A stretch of 48,567 bases of DNA from Planctomycetota bacterium (GTDB lineage Bacteria; Planctomycetota; UBA1135; UBA2386), in the NCBI GenBank assembly GCA_025459175.1, contig JALORC010000056.1, positions 1 to 48,567 of the forward strand. The letters run 5' to 3'. A program made the position numbers and the translations under genes. The stretch's first letter is position 1; each line of letters starts with the position of its first letter. Under the pieces are notes generated by a model. The model did no database searches. It saw only the letters and a program-made list of their open reading frames with translations, and was not told where the DNA came from. Below, piece by piece: positions 25,680-34,002 of the stretch.

Positions 25680-27403
25680 TCGACCAGGTCGTCATCAAGA
25701 ACTGGAAGCGCTTCGAACTCGTCGAGTTCGATCTGCGTGGACGGCACATTCTGTTGGTAGGCCCCAACAATGGCGGCAAGACCAGTGTGCTGCAGGCCAT
25801 GTCTGCCTGGTGGTTTGCACTGAATCGTTGGCGGGGCTTCTACCCCGAGCTCAACCAGCGTAATGGCTGGCAGAGATTGCCAGTCACGATCGACCAGTTC
25901 ACACCGGTCAGCGTCCGCCTGTTCGATCTGTTGTTCCGTGACCGCCAGAGCCGGCGCCCGATCGAGATCACGTTTGCTCGCGGAAACGTCCGGGTGGGCA
26001 TGGAGTTCGAGGCGGACGACAAGTCGCCGTTCCAGATGTTCGTGCGTCCGACCAGGGATACCACGGCAGAATCGATCGCCGCGCTGACCGTGCCGGTCGT
26101 GTTCGTGCCCGCCATGACCGGCCTGCAGGTGGAAGAACCGGTATTGAGCCGGCCCAAGATCGAGCAGTATCTGGGGCGAAACAGGCCCGGTGAAGTCCTC
26201 CGGAACCTCGTCGCCCTGGTCGCAGACAGCGAGGATTCGGGGGCTTGGCAGCGACTGACGGACTGTATCCGAGACGTGTTCGGTGTCGAGTTGGTGAAGC
26301 CGGACACCACCGGGGCAGACATCGTGGCCGAGTTCCACGCGACCCGACTCGGCAAGCCTGGCGTGCAGCCCTTCGGCTCGGCCACACGATTCGATCTCGC
26401 CAGCGGCGGTGCCGGGTTCTGTCAGATGCTGATGCTGTTGACGTTCCTCGAGCGACAGAAGTCGTCCTTGGTGTTGCTGGACGAACCGGATTCCCATTTG
26501 CATGTGTTCTTGCAGCGCCGCGCGAACGAGTTGTTGCGGCATGCGGCAGAGCGCTCCGGATCGCTGGTCGTGATCGCGACGCATTCCGAGGTCTTGCTCG
26601 ATGCTGCGGAGAGCGACGACGTATACGTGGTCATCGACAGGCCGGTCCGGTTGGTTGAACCGGCGCAGATCAAGACCCTCAGGGAGGCTCTCAGGTGGCT
26701 CGGCAACACCGACGTCATGAAAGCTCGGATGTCCAAGGGAGTGCTCTACCTGGAAGGCAGTACGGACATGGAGCTGCTTCGTGCCTGGGCCAGAGTGATG
26801 GGGCATCCGGCGCTGACTTTCCTCGAGCCGAGTCCGTTCTGGCGCCCAGAGAAGTACGCTCAAGTGGACGAGGGCGAAGGGGCGCTCGGCGAGAAAGGAG
26901 TGCGCTGCCAGGACCATTTCAAGGCGCTCCGCCTGGCGATCCCTGGCTATCCAGGGTTGCTGATCAAGGACCGCGACGAGAGTTTTGCTCGCGATGACCG
27001 AGCCGCTCAGCCGCCGGTCATTTGCTGGCGTCGGCGAGAGATCGAGAGCTATCTCATCCACCCGCAAGTGCTGGATCGCTACGTATCAAAAGTGCTGGGT
27101 GAGTCGCTGCCTTCGTCTCCGGGGCGTGCCGCACTCAGTGCGCATTTCCGCGAGCAGTTCGCTCCGGTGTTCCTGAGGAATCCGTCGGGCGATGATGCGG
27201 CGGGTCACCTCACGGAGAAGGATCTGAGTCGTGCACTGCAGGCGGCCGGTGTGTTCGGCAAGGTGAAGGCCGACTACAGCGAAATTGCCTCCGTCATGCT
27301 GCCGAGCGAAGTGCATCCGGAGATTGTCGAGAAGCTCGATGCAATCTGCACCACGTTCGGTCTCCCCTTGTCGCAACCACCCGCGGCAGGCGGCAGCCCG
27401 TGA
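25676..27403 (+). CDS. OLD-like AAA ATPase with C-terminal TOPRIM-like domain
   Basis: 575 aa. The N-terminus MIDQVVIKNWKRFELVEFDL is the typical opening of SMC/OLD-type ATPases. Walker A is GPNNGGKTS (29-37); the signature-like DLASGGAGFCQ follows, then Walker B LVLLDEPDSHLH (about 265-275) and the switch histidine in IATHSEV. The C-terminal part has VLYLEGSTDMELL (about 356-368) and LLIKDRDES (about 428-436), matching the acidic residues of an OLD TOPRIM nuclease. Such proteins occur in anti-phage systems, but no UvrD-like helicase (GajB type) or reverse transcriptase is adjacent. Codon use and GC content look lower than the neighbours, consistent with acquisition. DNA-directed ATPase/nuclease activity is inferred from the family. 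Confidence 0.75.
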   Translation: MIDQVVIKNWKRFELVEFDLRGRHILLVGPNNGGKTSVLQAMSAWWFALNRWRGFYPELNQRNGWQRLPVTIDQFTPVSVRLFDLLFRDRQSRRPIEITFARGNVRVGMEFEADDKSPFQMFVRPTRDTTAESIAALTVPVVFVPAMTGLQVEEPVLSRPKIEQYLGRNRPGEVLRNLVALVADSEDSGAWQRLTDCIRDVFGVELVKPDTTGADIVAEFHATRLGKPGVQPFGSATRFDLASGGAGFCQMLMLLTFLERQKSSLVLLDEPDSHLHVFLQRRANELLRHAAERSGSLVVIATHSEVLLDAAESDDVYVVIDRPVRLVEPAQIKTLREALRWLGNTDVMKARMSKGVLYLEGSTDMELLRAWARVMGHPALTFLEPSPFWRPEKYAQVDEGEGALGEKGVRCQDHFKALRLAIPGYPGLLIKDRDESFARDDRAAQPPVICWRRREIESYLIHPQVLDRYVSKVLGESLPSSPGRAALSAHFREQFAPVFLRNPSGDDAAGHLTEKDLSRALQAAGVFGKVKADYSEIASVMLPSEVHPEIVEKLDAICTTFGLPLSQPPAAGGSP

Positions 27404-27598
27404 GAGGTTCGGTCCTTGGAGTCTGCGCCGCGGCAAGCGAGTTCAGCGCTGGTCGAACAGCGACTGGATGATGGCTGAGGAGGTCGCCGACATGTTGCTG
27501 CCGGCGGGTTGGTCAGGGCAGCGGGGGGCCTTGGTCCCGGTTCCGACGTGGTCGTTGCTACCTGTCTTCGCCGGGACGGTGCGAGCGCCCGCGCCCCC

Positions 27599-29848
27599 TC
27601 ACCGCCAATGGAACTGTTCCCGCAGATGGCACTCGCGGCACGACGGGTGCGCATCGCTCGGGATCGGCACGTTCGCCAGCGCATCCGACTTGCCGATGCT
27701 CGCCGTGTCGTGGCACGTGGCGCACGTGATGCCGTCGCCCGAGTGGCCCGTCGACAGGTGCGAGAACGTGTCGTTGCGCGGCCAGCTGCGCACCGGCGGG
27801 GCCGGCACCGGCACCGCGCGACCGGGCAGCTGCGCGCCGACCGCGACCTTGGCCGCGATCAGGAACGAGTTGCTGCGCTCGGCCGCGGCCGGATGGCACT
27901 GCTGGCAGCTACCGCCGCCGATGTGGTCGTGGCCCTGATGGCACGCGCGGCAATCCGCCGCCTCGGCCTTCGTGCGCGGCACCATGGCCAGCGCATCGCT
28001 GCCACCGGCCGCGAACTCGTGGCACGCGAAGCACCCCTCGGCGAGCTTGCCGCCGGCCTTGCCGAACAGCGCGCTGGTCACGTGCACGTCGTGCGGGAAC
28101 TCGATCGCGGCCGCGCGGCGTGCTTCCGGCACCGGCCCGGTCTGGGTCGCGATCGGCGCCAGGTTGCGATCGCCGTCGCGGTGGCAGGTCGTGCACGCAG
28201 CGCGCGCCTCGGCACTGTCGGGCCAGTGGTAGGCCGCGGTGGAGGCGGCGAGCAGGTTCTTGCTGCCGCGCAGATCGCCGTGGCACGACACGCAGCCGAT
28301 CTTGTCGTCGGCGCTGATCGAAGCGCCCTGGCCGGCCGCCGGCTGCAGCGCCCCGTCACCGAGGTGCAGCGCGTGCCAGAACGGCTTCGTCGGCGCCACC
28401 GCCTCGGTCGCGATCGAGCCCGACACGTGGCAGCTGGTGCACTCCTTGCCCTGCGCATGCGCGACGAACTGCTCCTCGTGCCGGCGCCGCGGCGTCGCGT
28501 AGCGGGCGCGTTCGGCCGCGTGTTCGGCGGCGGTCCAGCGCCCGCGCGGCGTGGTGCGGAACTCGGGGCCGTAGACCGCGGTGCCGTCGCGTTCGCCTTG
28601 CGTGTGGCAGGCGAGACAGTGCTGGCCGCCGTCGTCGGTGCCGTGCCATGTCACCGGCCACTGATGCTCCGTGGCGCGGAAGCGTTGCTGCTCGGCCGCG
28701 GTCATGCCGCGCGCTTCCGCGTTCGGCACGTGGCAGCTGGCGCAGACGTCGAACGGCACCTCGGTGAAGTCCTGCCGCCGCGGATCGTCGGGCAGCGACG
28801 CCTTCGCCAGCGCCTCCTGTTCGGGATCGAGCCGGTGGCAGATCGTGCACGCGATCTCCTTCGCCACGTGCACGTCGTGCGGGAAGCGATAGGTCGCGTA
28901 CGGCTGTTCCTTGGTGGCGACCGCGATCGGGTGCTTCGCCAGCAGCGCCAGCTTCGCCTGCTCGTCGAACGCGCCGTCGGCGCTGGCGTGACACGCCTCG
29001 CACTTGCCGACCAGCTGCGCCGAGGCCGGCTTCAGCCATTCCTTGCCCGCGTGGTCGACGTGGCAGACGACGCAGAAGCCCTCGGCCGGGACCTTCGGCA
29101 GGTCGCCTGTGACCCCGTCGCCGAGGTACGGATGGCGCCAGGTCTCCTTCGCGGCGAGATCGCCGTGGCACTGCAGGCACTTCTGCTCGGGGGTGCCCTG
29201 GCCGGTGGTGTGGCACACCGAGCAGCCTTGCTCGGCGACCAGCGCCGCGCAGTTGCGCAGCCGGTCGTGCGCGTCGGCGGCGACGGCGGCCGCCGTGCTC
29301 AGCAGCGCGTGCGGCGGCTGCAGCGGGCCCGGATCCGCGAGCGGCTCCATCACCGTCGCGGTGAACGTGGCGCCGATCAGCAGCACGACCGCAGCGAGCA
29401 TCGCCAGCCGGTTGCCGAGCTGCAGCGCCGGGAAGCGCCCGAAGCCTGTCTCGGACCGCACCAGCGCGTCCGGGTCGTTGTCGAACACCCCCTTGCCGGG
29501 CTTCTTCCACCAGAACGCACCGCGCTCGAGCTCGAGGGTGAGCGTCGTCGTTCCCGCCTCGCTGGTGATCGACGCGCGCAGTTGCGCGGTGCCGATCACG
29601 ATCACGCTGCCGTCCTGCACCTCGAGGCTCGGACTGGCCGGGCGGCCGCCGACCCAGGTGCCCGACACCGAGCCGAGATCGCGCACGCGGAAGCCGCCGC
29701 CGTCCGGCGCGAACTCGCAGTGGCGGCCGGCGAGCACCGGGTCGTCGACGACGACGTCGCAGCCGAGCCGGCTGCCGAGCACCAGCGGGCCGTTCGCGGC
29801 CGCGAGCTCGTTGCCACCGCCGGTGATGACGATGCGTTGGCGGCTCAT
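27599..29848 (-). CDS. FHA domain-transmembrane-15-haem cytochrome c fusion
   Basis: 749 aa. Residues 20-92 are an FHA domain (LGSRLGCDVVV, AGRHCEF, GSVSGTWVGG); the usual Ser of SxxH is Ala. One transmembrane helix spans 147-167 (NRLAMLAAVVLLIGATFTAT). The rest carries 15 CxxCH motifs: CSVCH (209-213), CLQCH, CVVCH, CEACH, CTICH, CASCH, CLACH, CTSCH, CVSCH, CTTCH, CFACH, CRACH, CQQCH, CATCH and CRECH. The topology expected is FHA in the cytosol and haems in the periplasm. The ATG at 29848 overlaps the stop of the iron-sulphur gene (ATGA). It is the last gene of a four-gene leftward operon. It could couple phosphothreonine binding to electron transfer across the inner membrane (inference). 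Confidence 0.85.
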   Translation of the reverse strand: MSRQRIVITGGGNELAAANGPLVLGSRLGCDVVVDDPVLAGRHCEFAPDGGGFRVRDLGSVSGTWVGGRPASPSLEVQDGSVIVIGTAQLRASITSEAGTTTLTLELERGAFWWKKPGKGVFDNDPDALVRSETGFGRFPALQLGNRLAMLAAVVLLIGATFTATVMEPLADPGPLQPPHALLSTAAAVAADAHDRLRNCAALVAEQGCSVCHTTGQGTPEQKCLQCHGDLAAKETWRHPYLGDGVTGDLPKVPAEGFCVVCHVDHAGKEWLKPASAQLVGKCEACHASADGAFDEQAKLALLAKHPIAVATKEQPYATYRFPHDVHVAKEIACTICHRLDPEQEALAKASLPDDPRRQDFTEVPFDVCASCHVPNAEARGMTAAEQQRFRATEHQWPVTWHGTDDGGQHCLACHTQGERDGTAVYGPEFRTTPRGRWTAAEHAAERARYATPRRRHEEQFVAHAQGKECTSCHVSGSIATEAVAPTKPFWHALHLGDGALQPAAGQGASISADDKIGCVSCHGDLRGSKNLLAASTAAYHWPDSAEARAACTTCHRDGDRNLAPIATQTGPVPEARRAAAIEFPHDVHVTSALFGKAGGKLAEGCFACHEFAAGGSDALAMVPRTKAEAADCRACHQGHDHIGGGSCQQCHPAAAERSNSFLIAAKVAVGAQLPGRAVPVPAPPVRSWPRNDTFSHLSTGHSGDGITCATCHDTASIGKSDALANVPIPSDAHPSCRECHLREQFHWR

Positions 29849-31398
29849 CCGCGGCGCCCTCGATCGAACAGGCTCTGCGGTTCGCGGCGGCGGATCGCGG
29901 TGGTCGGGCAGTTGTAGACGCAGGCCTCGAACGGCAGGCCGGCGCACAGGTCGCACTTGATGGTCTTGCCGGCGACCGGCGTCAGCTTGGCGCCGACCCC
30001 GGCCGAGCGTGCCTTCACCGGTTTGCCGTCGGCGTCGAGCTGCGCTGCGGGTGGTGGTGGCGGGGCGCTCGCGAACAGCCGACCGATCAGCGGCAGGCTC
30101 TGGAAGAACGACTTCGGCTGGGCCGGCGGCAGTGGTTCGACGAGGCGGATCACGCCGTAGGGGCAGCCGTCGATGCAGCCCGCACAGCCGACGCAGTTGT
30201 CGTACTCGAAGCGGATGCGGCCCTGCGGGTCGCGGCGGATCGCCGCGTAGTCGCACGACAACATGCACTGCGGCGTCTCGCAGTGGTAGCAGGCGGTGAC
30301 CAGCACCTCGTCGGTGATCACCGGCGTGCCGACCTTGCTGAGTCGCGGCACGCCGTCGTCGTGCACCGCGACGCACGACTCGACGCACATGTTGCAACGC
30401 ACGCAGCTGTTGCGGTCGATGACGAGTGCGCGCCCGCCCTTGACCGACTCGTGCTCGACCATCACCAGCAGCTCGTCGAGCAGCGCGCGCCCGCCGACGT
30501 CGGCCGGATCGCCGCTCTTCGCCGCGTCCGCCTCGGCCTTGCCGATCAGCCGATTGGCGGCGCGCGCGAGGCTCTGTCGGGCGCCAACGTCGAGGCGTTC
30601 GAACGCGGCGCGCGGCAGCTGCACCAGCGAGCTGCGCATCAGCGCCACGTAGTCGGCCGGCCAGCTGCGGTCGTCGGTGCTGACGGTGTGCTCGCCGAAC
30701 GTCGCGTTGCCCTTGTAGAACGCCAGGTCGCGCTCGCCGCGTTCGCCGCGCACGCGGCAGGCGATCGCGCCGGCGCGCACCAGCCAGACCTTGTCGGCGG
30801 GGTCACCGGCCTTGGCCAGCACGTCGCCGTCCTCGACGGTGATCAGTTCGGCCTGTTGCTGCAGCACCGCCAGCGCCTGGTCGTCGAGGTCGCGGCACAG
30901 CAGGGAGCTGCGCAGGTGCAGGCCGAGGTTGTCGCGATAGCCCTCGTCGATGCGCTGCTTCCACTCGTCGTCCTCGGCGTAGAGCTTGCTGAACAACCGC
31001 GCGTCGAAGGTCGCGATCGCCGAGTTCTCGAGCGCGCGGTAGCTGGCCAGGGCCGGATGATGGCTGTGCGCGCTGACCTCGCCGAACCATTCGCCGGGGC
31101 CGTAGGTGCGGTGGCGGTGCGGTTCGCGGCCGGCGCGCGCCGCGATCGCCTCGATGCGGCCCTGCAGCACGATCACGAACTCGTTGCCGAGATCGCCCTG
31201 GCTGATCGCGACCTCGCCGGCGGCGAGCGTGCGGAACGTCACGAAGCCGGGCCGGCGCGCGGTGCCGGGCGCCCATTCGAACGTGCCGGCGGTGATCGCC
31301 GCCTCCTTGCGCACCGCCTCGAGCAGCTTCTTGTCGACGTCGGCGAACAGCGGCAGGGCGAGCAGTTCGTCGACAGCGGTGGTGGGCGCAGTGGGCAT
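29845..31398 (-). CDS. Twin cyclic-nucleotide-binding-like / four-cluster 4Fe-4S protein
   Basis: 517 aa, cytoplasmic. Two cNMP-binding-like folds come first (about 12-145 and 165-285); the phosphate-binding motifs GEWFGEVSA and FGEHTVSTDD lack the canonical Arg, so they may not bind cAMP. Then four ferredoxin-type cysteine sets: C332/335/338/342, C370/373/378/382, C402/405/408/412 and C482/485/493/497, the arrangement of NrfC/HybA/DmsB-type electron-transfer subunits. A proline-rich insert separates the third and fourth sets. It sits between the membrane protein and the FHA-cytochrome gene, overlapping the latter by 4 bp. Electron transfer to or from the membrane protein is likely; the regulatory folds could gate it (inference). 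Confidence 0.85.
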   Translation of the reverse strand: MPTAPTTAVDELLALPLFADVDKKLLEAVRKEAAITAGTFEWAPGTARRPGFVTFRTLAAGEVAISQGDLGNEFVIVLQGRIEAIAARAGREPHRHRTYGPGEWFGEVSAHSHHPALASYRALENSAIATFDARLFSKLYAEDDEWKQRIDEGYRDNLGLHLRSSLLCRDLDDQALAVLQQQAELITVEDGDVLAKAGDPADKVWLVRAGAIACRVRGERGERDLAFYKGNATFGEHTVSTDDRSWPADYVALMRSSLVQLPRAAFERLDVGARQSLARAANRLIGKAEADAAKSGDPADVGGRALLDELLVMVEHESVKGGRALVIDRNSCVRCNMCVESCVAVHDDGVPRLSKVGTPVITDEVLVTACYHCETPQCMLSCDYAAIRRDPQGRIRFEYDNCVGCAGCIDGCPYGVIRLVEPLPPAQPKSFFQSLPLIGRLFASAPPPPPAAQLDADGKPVKARSAGVGAKLTPVAGKTIKCDLCAGLPFEACVYNCPTTAIRRREPQSLFDRGRRG

Positions 31399-31408
31399 CG
31401 GCGGACAC

Positions 31409-32338
31409 TCAGTAGTAGTAGATCGAGATCACGTGCACGGCGACCAGGGCCAGCAGCAGCACCGAGGCCGGCACGTGCAACAAGCGCCAGCCGCGCAACA
31501 GCAGTCGGTAGCGGCACAGGCGCCGCGCCTCGCGACGGATGCGCTGGCGCTGCCCCTGCAGCGTCGCGATCTCGACGCACAGCCGCGCGTCGTCGGCGCC
31601 GGTCGCGTTGGCGAGTTCCTGTTCGGCCTGCTCGATCTTGCGGTCGTAGTGATCGCGCAGCGCCAGCGTCTTCTCGATCGACAGCTCGCGTTCGGCCCGC
31701 GTCAGCCAGCCGGGGCCGAACGTCCACAGCAGCGCGCCGAGCATGCCGCTGCCGATCACGAACGCACTGAGGCCGTTCAGCAGCAGGCCCATCGTGCTGC
31801 CGCAGCGGGCGCCGCCGTGGAACCAGACGATCGCGGCGGCGGCGAGCCCGTAGAAGACGTGGGCGTGCAGCCAGCTGGCGAGCCGACCGAGCGGCTCGCG
31901 CGGCGCGGTGAACAGGCGCACGAGGCCGAGCGCGCGTGGGTCGGGGGTCACGTCGACGCGCAGCACCCGCTGCACGCCCTCGCCGCGCAGGATCTCGGCG
32001 GCCGCCGCGCGCACCGCCGCGGCGCCGGCGAGTTCGCGGCGATCGACGCGGTTCTGCAGTTCGCGCAGTTTGCTCTGCGCGCGTTCGAGCTGCGGCAGCT
32101 TCGCCTTCCACGCGAACTCGGGGCTCAGCCGCAGCCGGTGCGCGGCGCGGCGCACCGCGTACAGCGCCAGCACCACGTAGCAGGCGACCGCGACCCAGCC
32201 GGTGGTCAGCAGGTAGACGACGTTGGCGTCGTCGCGGCTGCCGAACGGCATCGGTTGCAGCAGGTGCCAGGCCAGCAGACCGCCCGCCAGCGCGGCGGCG
32301 CCGAGGCTGTGCCAGGAGCGATAGATGCCGAGGTTCAT
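31409..32338 (-). CDS. Polytopic membrane protein with intramembrane histidines, cytochrome-b-like
   Basis: 309 aa. Five hydrophobic segments can be seen: about 11-28 (LGAAALAGGLLAWHLL), 40-62 (VYLLTTGWVAVACYVVLALY), about 155-175 (HAHVFYGLAAAAIVWFHGG), about 180-205 (LLLNGLSAFVIGSGMLGALL) and the C-terminal end (LLHVPASVLLLALVAVHVI). Histidines at AWH, HAH, WFH, LLH and VH could ligate haem b. Long charged helices separate the pairs. It lies between the twin-FHA gene (4-bp overlap) and the four-cluster iron-sulphur gene (10-bp gap), as expected for the membrane subunit of a quinol-linked complex. No family name can be given with certainty. Confidence 0.65.
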   Translation of the reverse strand: MNLGIYRSWHSLGAAALAGGLLAWHLLQPMPFGSRDDANVVYLLTTGWVAVACYVVLALYAVRRAAHRLRLSPEFAWKAKLPQLERAQSKLRELQNRVDRRELAGAAAVRAAAAEILRGEGVQRVLRVDVTPDPRALGLVRLFTAPREPLGRLASWLHAHVFYGLAAAAIVWFHGGARCGSTMGLLLNGLSAFVIGSGMLGALLWTFGPGWLTRAERELSIEKTLALRDHYDRKIEQAEQELANATGADDARLCVEIATLQGQRQRIRREARRLCRYRLLLRGWRLLHVPASVLLLALVAVHVISIYYY

Positions 32339-33843
32339 TGCAGCGGCGGCAGCGGCTTCTTCCGGCCACGGAACAGCCCCAGCAGCCGGGCCAGCAGCCC
32401 ACCCGAGCCGCGCGCGGCGGTGATCGCATCGTGCCAGTCGACCGGCGTGATCGGGGTGTCCGTCAGCAGCAGTTCCGCCAGCGACTGACTCTGGTCCTCG
32501 CGCGCCAGCTGCACCGCCTGCTTCGCCACGTCGCGGCCGAGCCGGGCTTGTTTGACCAACCGCTGTACTGCGCGTTCCTCGAGCCGGCGGTCGGCCGCGG
32601 CGGTGGTCGCGTCGTTGCACAGGAAGATCGCGCGCAGGTTGCCGAAGCCGAGCAGTGTGTGGCGCCCGATCGCCTGTTCCTCGCCGCGCACCAGCTTGCC
32701 GTCGACCAGCGTGCCGTTGGTGCTGCCGGCATCGCGCAGCCGCCACCCGGTGCCGTCGAAGCGGATCTCGGCGTGCAGCTCCGAGACGGAGTCGTGCGGC
32801 AGCAGCACGTCGCTGGTCTCGGCGCGGCCGATGCGGTTCTGCACCTTCATCAGTCGCAGCCGGCGCTTGAGCGTCTCGCCCTTCACGAACAAGCGCGGCA
32901 GGGTCTGGTGCAGGCGCGCTTCGACATCGGCGCCCGCGGCGCTGCCCGCGGGGCCGGCGCCGCCGCCGGCGGCGACCACCATCGTGCGGCCCTTGGCGGC
33001 CGGGGTGTCGGGGGCGGGCGTCGCTGCCACTGGAGGCGGTGGTGGCGGCGGCTGTGGCGGCGCTGCCGGCTGTGCCGGCGGTGGCGCCGGGGTGCGGGCC
33101 GGGGTCGCGGCGGCTGGCGCCGGCGTCGGCGCTGCCGCCTGACCCGGTCGGTAACCGCGCAGTGGGATCGTCATGCCGCCGGCATCTTCGGCGGGTGCAG
33201 GTGGCGGCGTGCGCCCAGGTGGGACCGGTGGTGCGGTGCGCCCCGGGTCGACGGGCGCTGCGGCCTGGCCTGGCCGGTAGGCGCGGGGCGCCATCGTCAT
33301 GCTGCTGTCCGGCACGCCAGGGGCGCGGCCGGGCGGCAGGGATTCGGTCGGTGGGGTCGGTGGCGGGGGCGGTTGCCCGGGGCGCTGCAACTCCATCGTG
33401 TGCATCGGTCCCGTGTAGCCGCCGGTCCGATCCTCCGGCGGCAGCTCGGCCGGTGGCGGGGTCGGGGCCGGCGCGGCAGAGCGGCTCGGCGCCACCATCG
33501 TCGCCTCTGCGACCTCGACCGCTGGCAGCGGCGGCGTCGAACTCTGGACCAGCTGCAGTTCGAACGTGGTGCGGCCGACCTGGATCACGGCCCCGACCTT
33601 CGCCGTGGTGCGCTGCCCCGGGCCCACCGTGGTGCCATCCAGTGCGGTGCGATTGGTCTTGCCGATGCCCTCGAGGAACACCGCTTCGCCGTCGACGCCG
33701 ATGCGGAACTGCTCGCGGCCGACTTCCTCGTCGTCGACCGTCACATCGGCGCGGCGCGAGCGGCCGAACAGCAGCGGGGCACCGAGTGCCACCACGCGCG
33801 GTGGTTTGCCCGGTTCGCGGATCAGCAGCTGGAAGCGTGGCAT
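32335..33843 (-). CDS. Twin-FHA protein with Pro-rich Thr-Met linker
   Basis: 502 aa, no signal peptide. FHA1 spans about 22-97 and is partly degenerate (GKTNRT in place of STNGT). FHA2 spans about 332-408 and is canonical: IGRAETSD, SELHAEI and GSTNGTLVDG. Between them is a 220-residue Pro/Ala linker with recurring Thr-Met/Ile sites (T115, T149, T183, T225, T287) and three RPGQ motifs. A C-terminal helical tail ends in basic residues. It heads the four-gene redox operon. A TAGCAT box lies 11 bases before the ATG. It probably binds phosphothreonine peptides and may recruit or regulate the FHA-bearing redox proteins (inference). Confidence 0.85.
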   Translation of the reverse strand: MPRFQLLIREPGKPPRVVALGAPLLFGRSRRADVTVDDEEVGREQFRIGVDGEAVFLEGIGKTNRTALDGTTVGPGQRTTAKVGAVIQVGRTTFELQLVQSSTPPLPAVEVAEATMVAPSRSAAPAPTPPPAELPPEDRTGGYTGPMHTMELQRPGQPPPPPTPPTESLPPGRAPGVPDSSMTMAPRAYRPGQAAAPVDPGRTAPPVPPGRTPPPAPAEDAGGMTIPLRGYRPGQAAAPTPAPAAATPARTPAPPPAQPAAPPQPPPPPPPVAATPAPDTPAAKGRTMVVAAGGGAGPAGSAAGADVEARLHQTLPRLFVKGETLKRRLRLMKVQNRIGRAETSDVLLPHDSVSELHAEIRFDGTGWRLRDAGSTNGTLVDGKLVRGEEQAIGRHTLLGFGNLRAIFLCNDATTAAADRRLEERAVQRLVKQARLGRDVAKQAVQLAREDQSQSLAELLLTDTPITPVDWHDAITAARGSGGLLARLLGLFRGRKKPLPPLQ

Positions 33844-34002
33844 GGGCGCGGGGGATGCTAGGTGGCCGCCGCGCGGGTGTCGAGCGCGGCGGTCGGGTCC
33901 ATTCGCTCGGTGACTCCGTTGGCACGGACAAAGTGCTTTCCCCGTTCCCCCGCGTTCGCTCCAATGCCGCGCCTCTCGGTCGACCGCTCACATGAGGATC
34001 GC

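Noticed and set aside
27447..27462. CGCTG-N6-CAGCG hairpin between the convergent ATPase and cytochrome genes as a terminator.
   Set aside because: Only five base pairs and no T tract. It may be chance in GC-rich DNA.
33919..33939. TTGGCACG resembling a sigma-54 promoter before the beta-barrel gene.
   Set aside because: The -12 GC is two bases off the required spacing.
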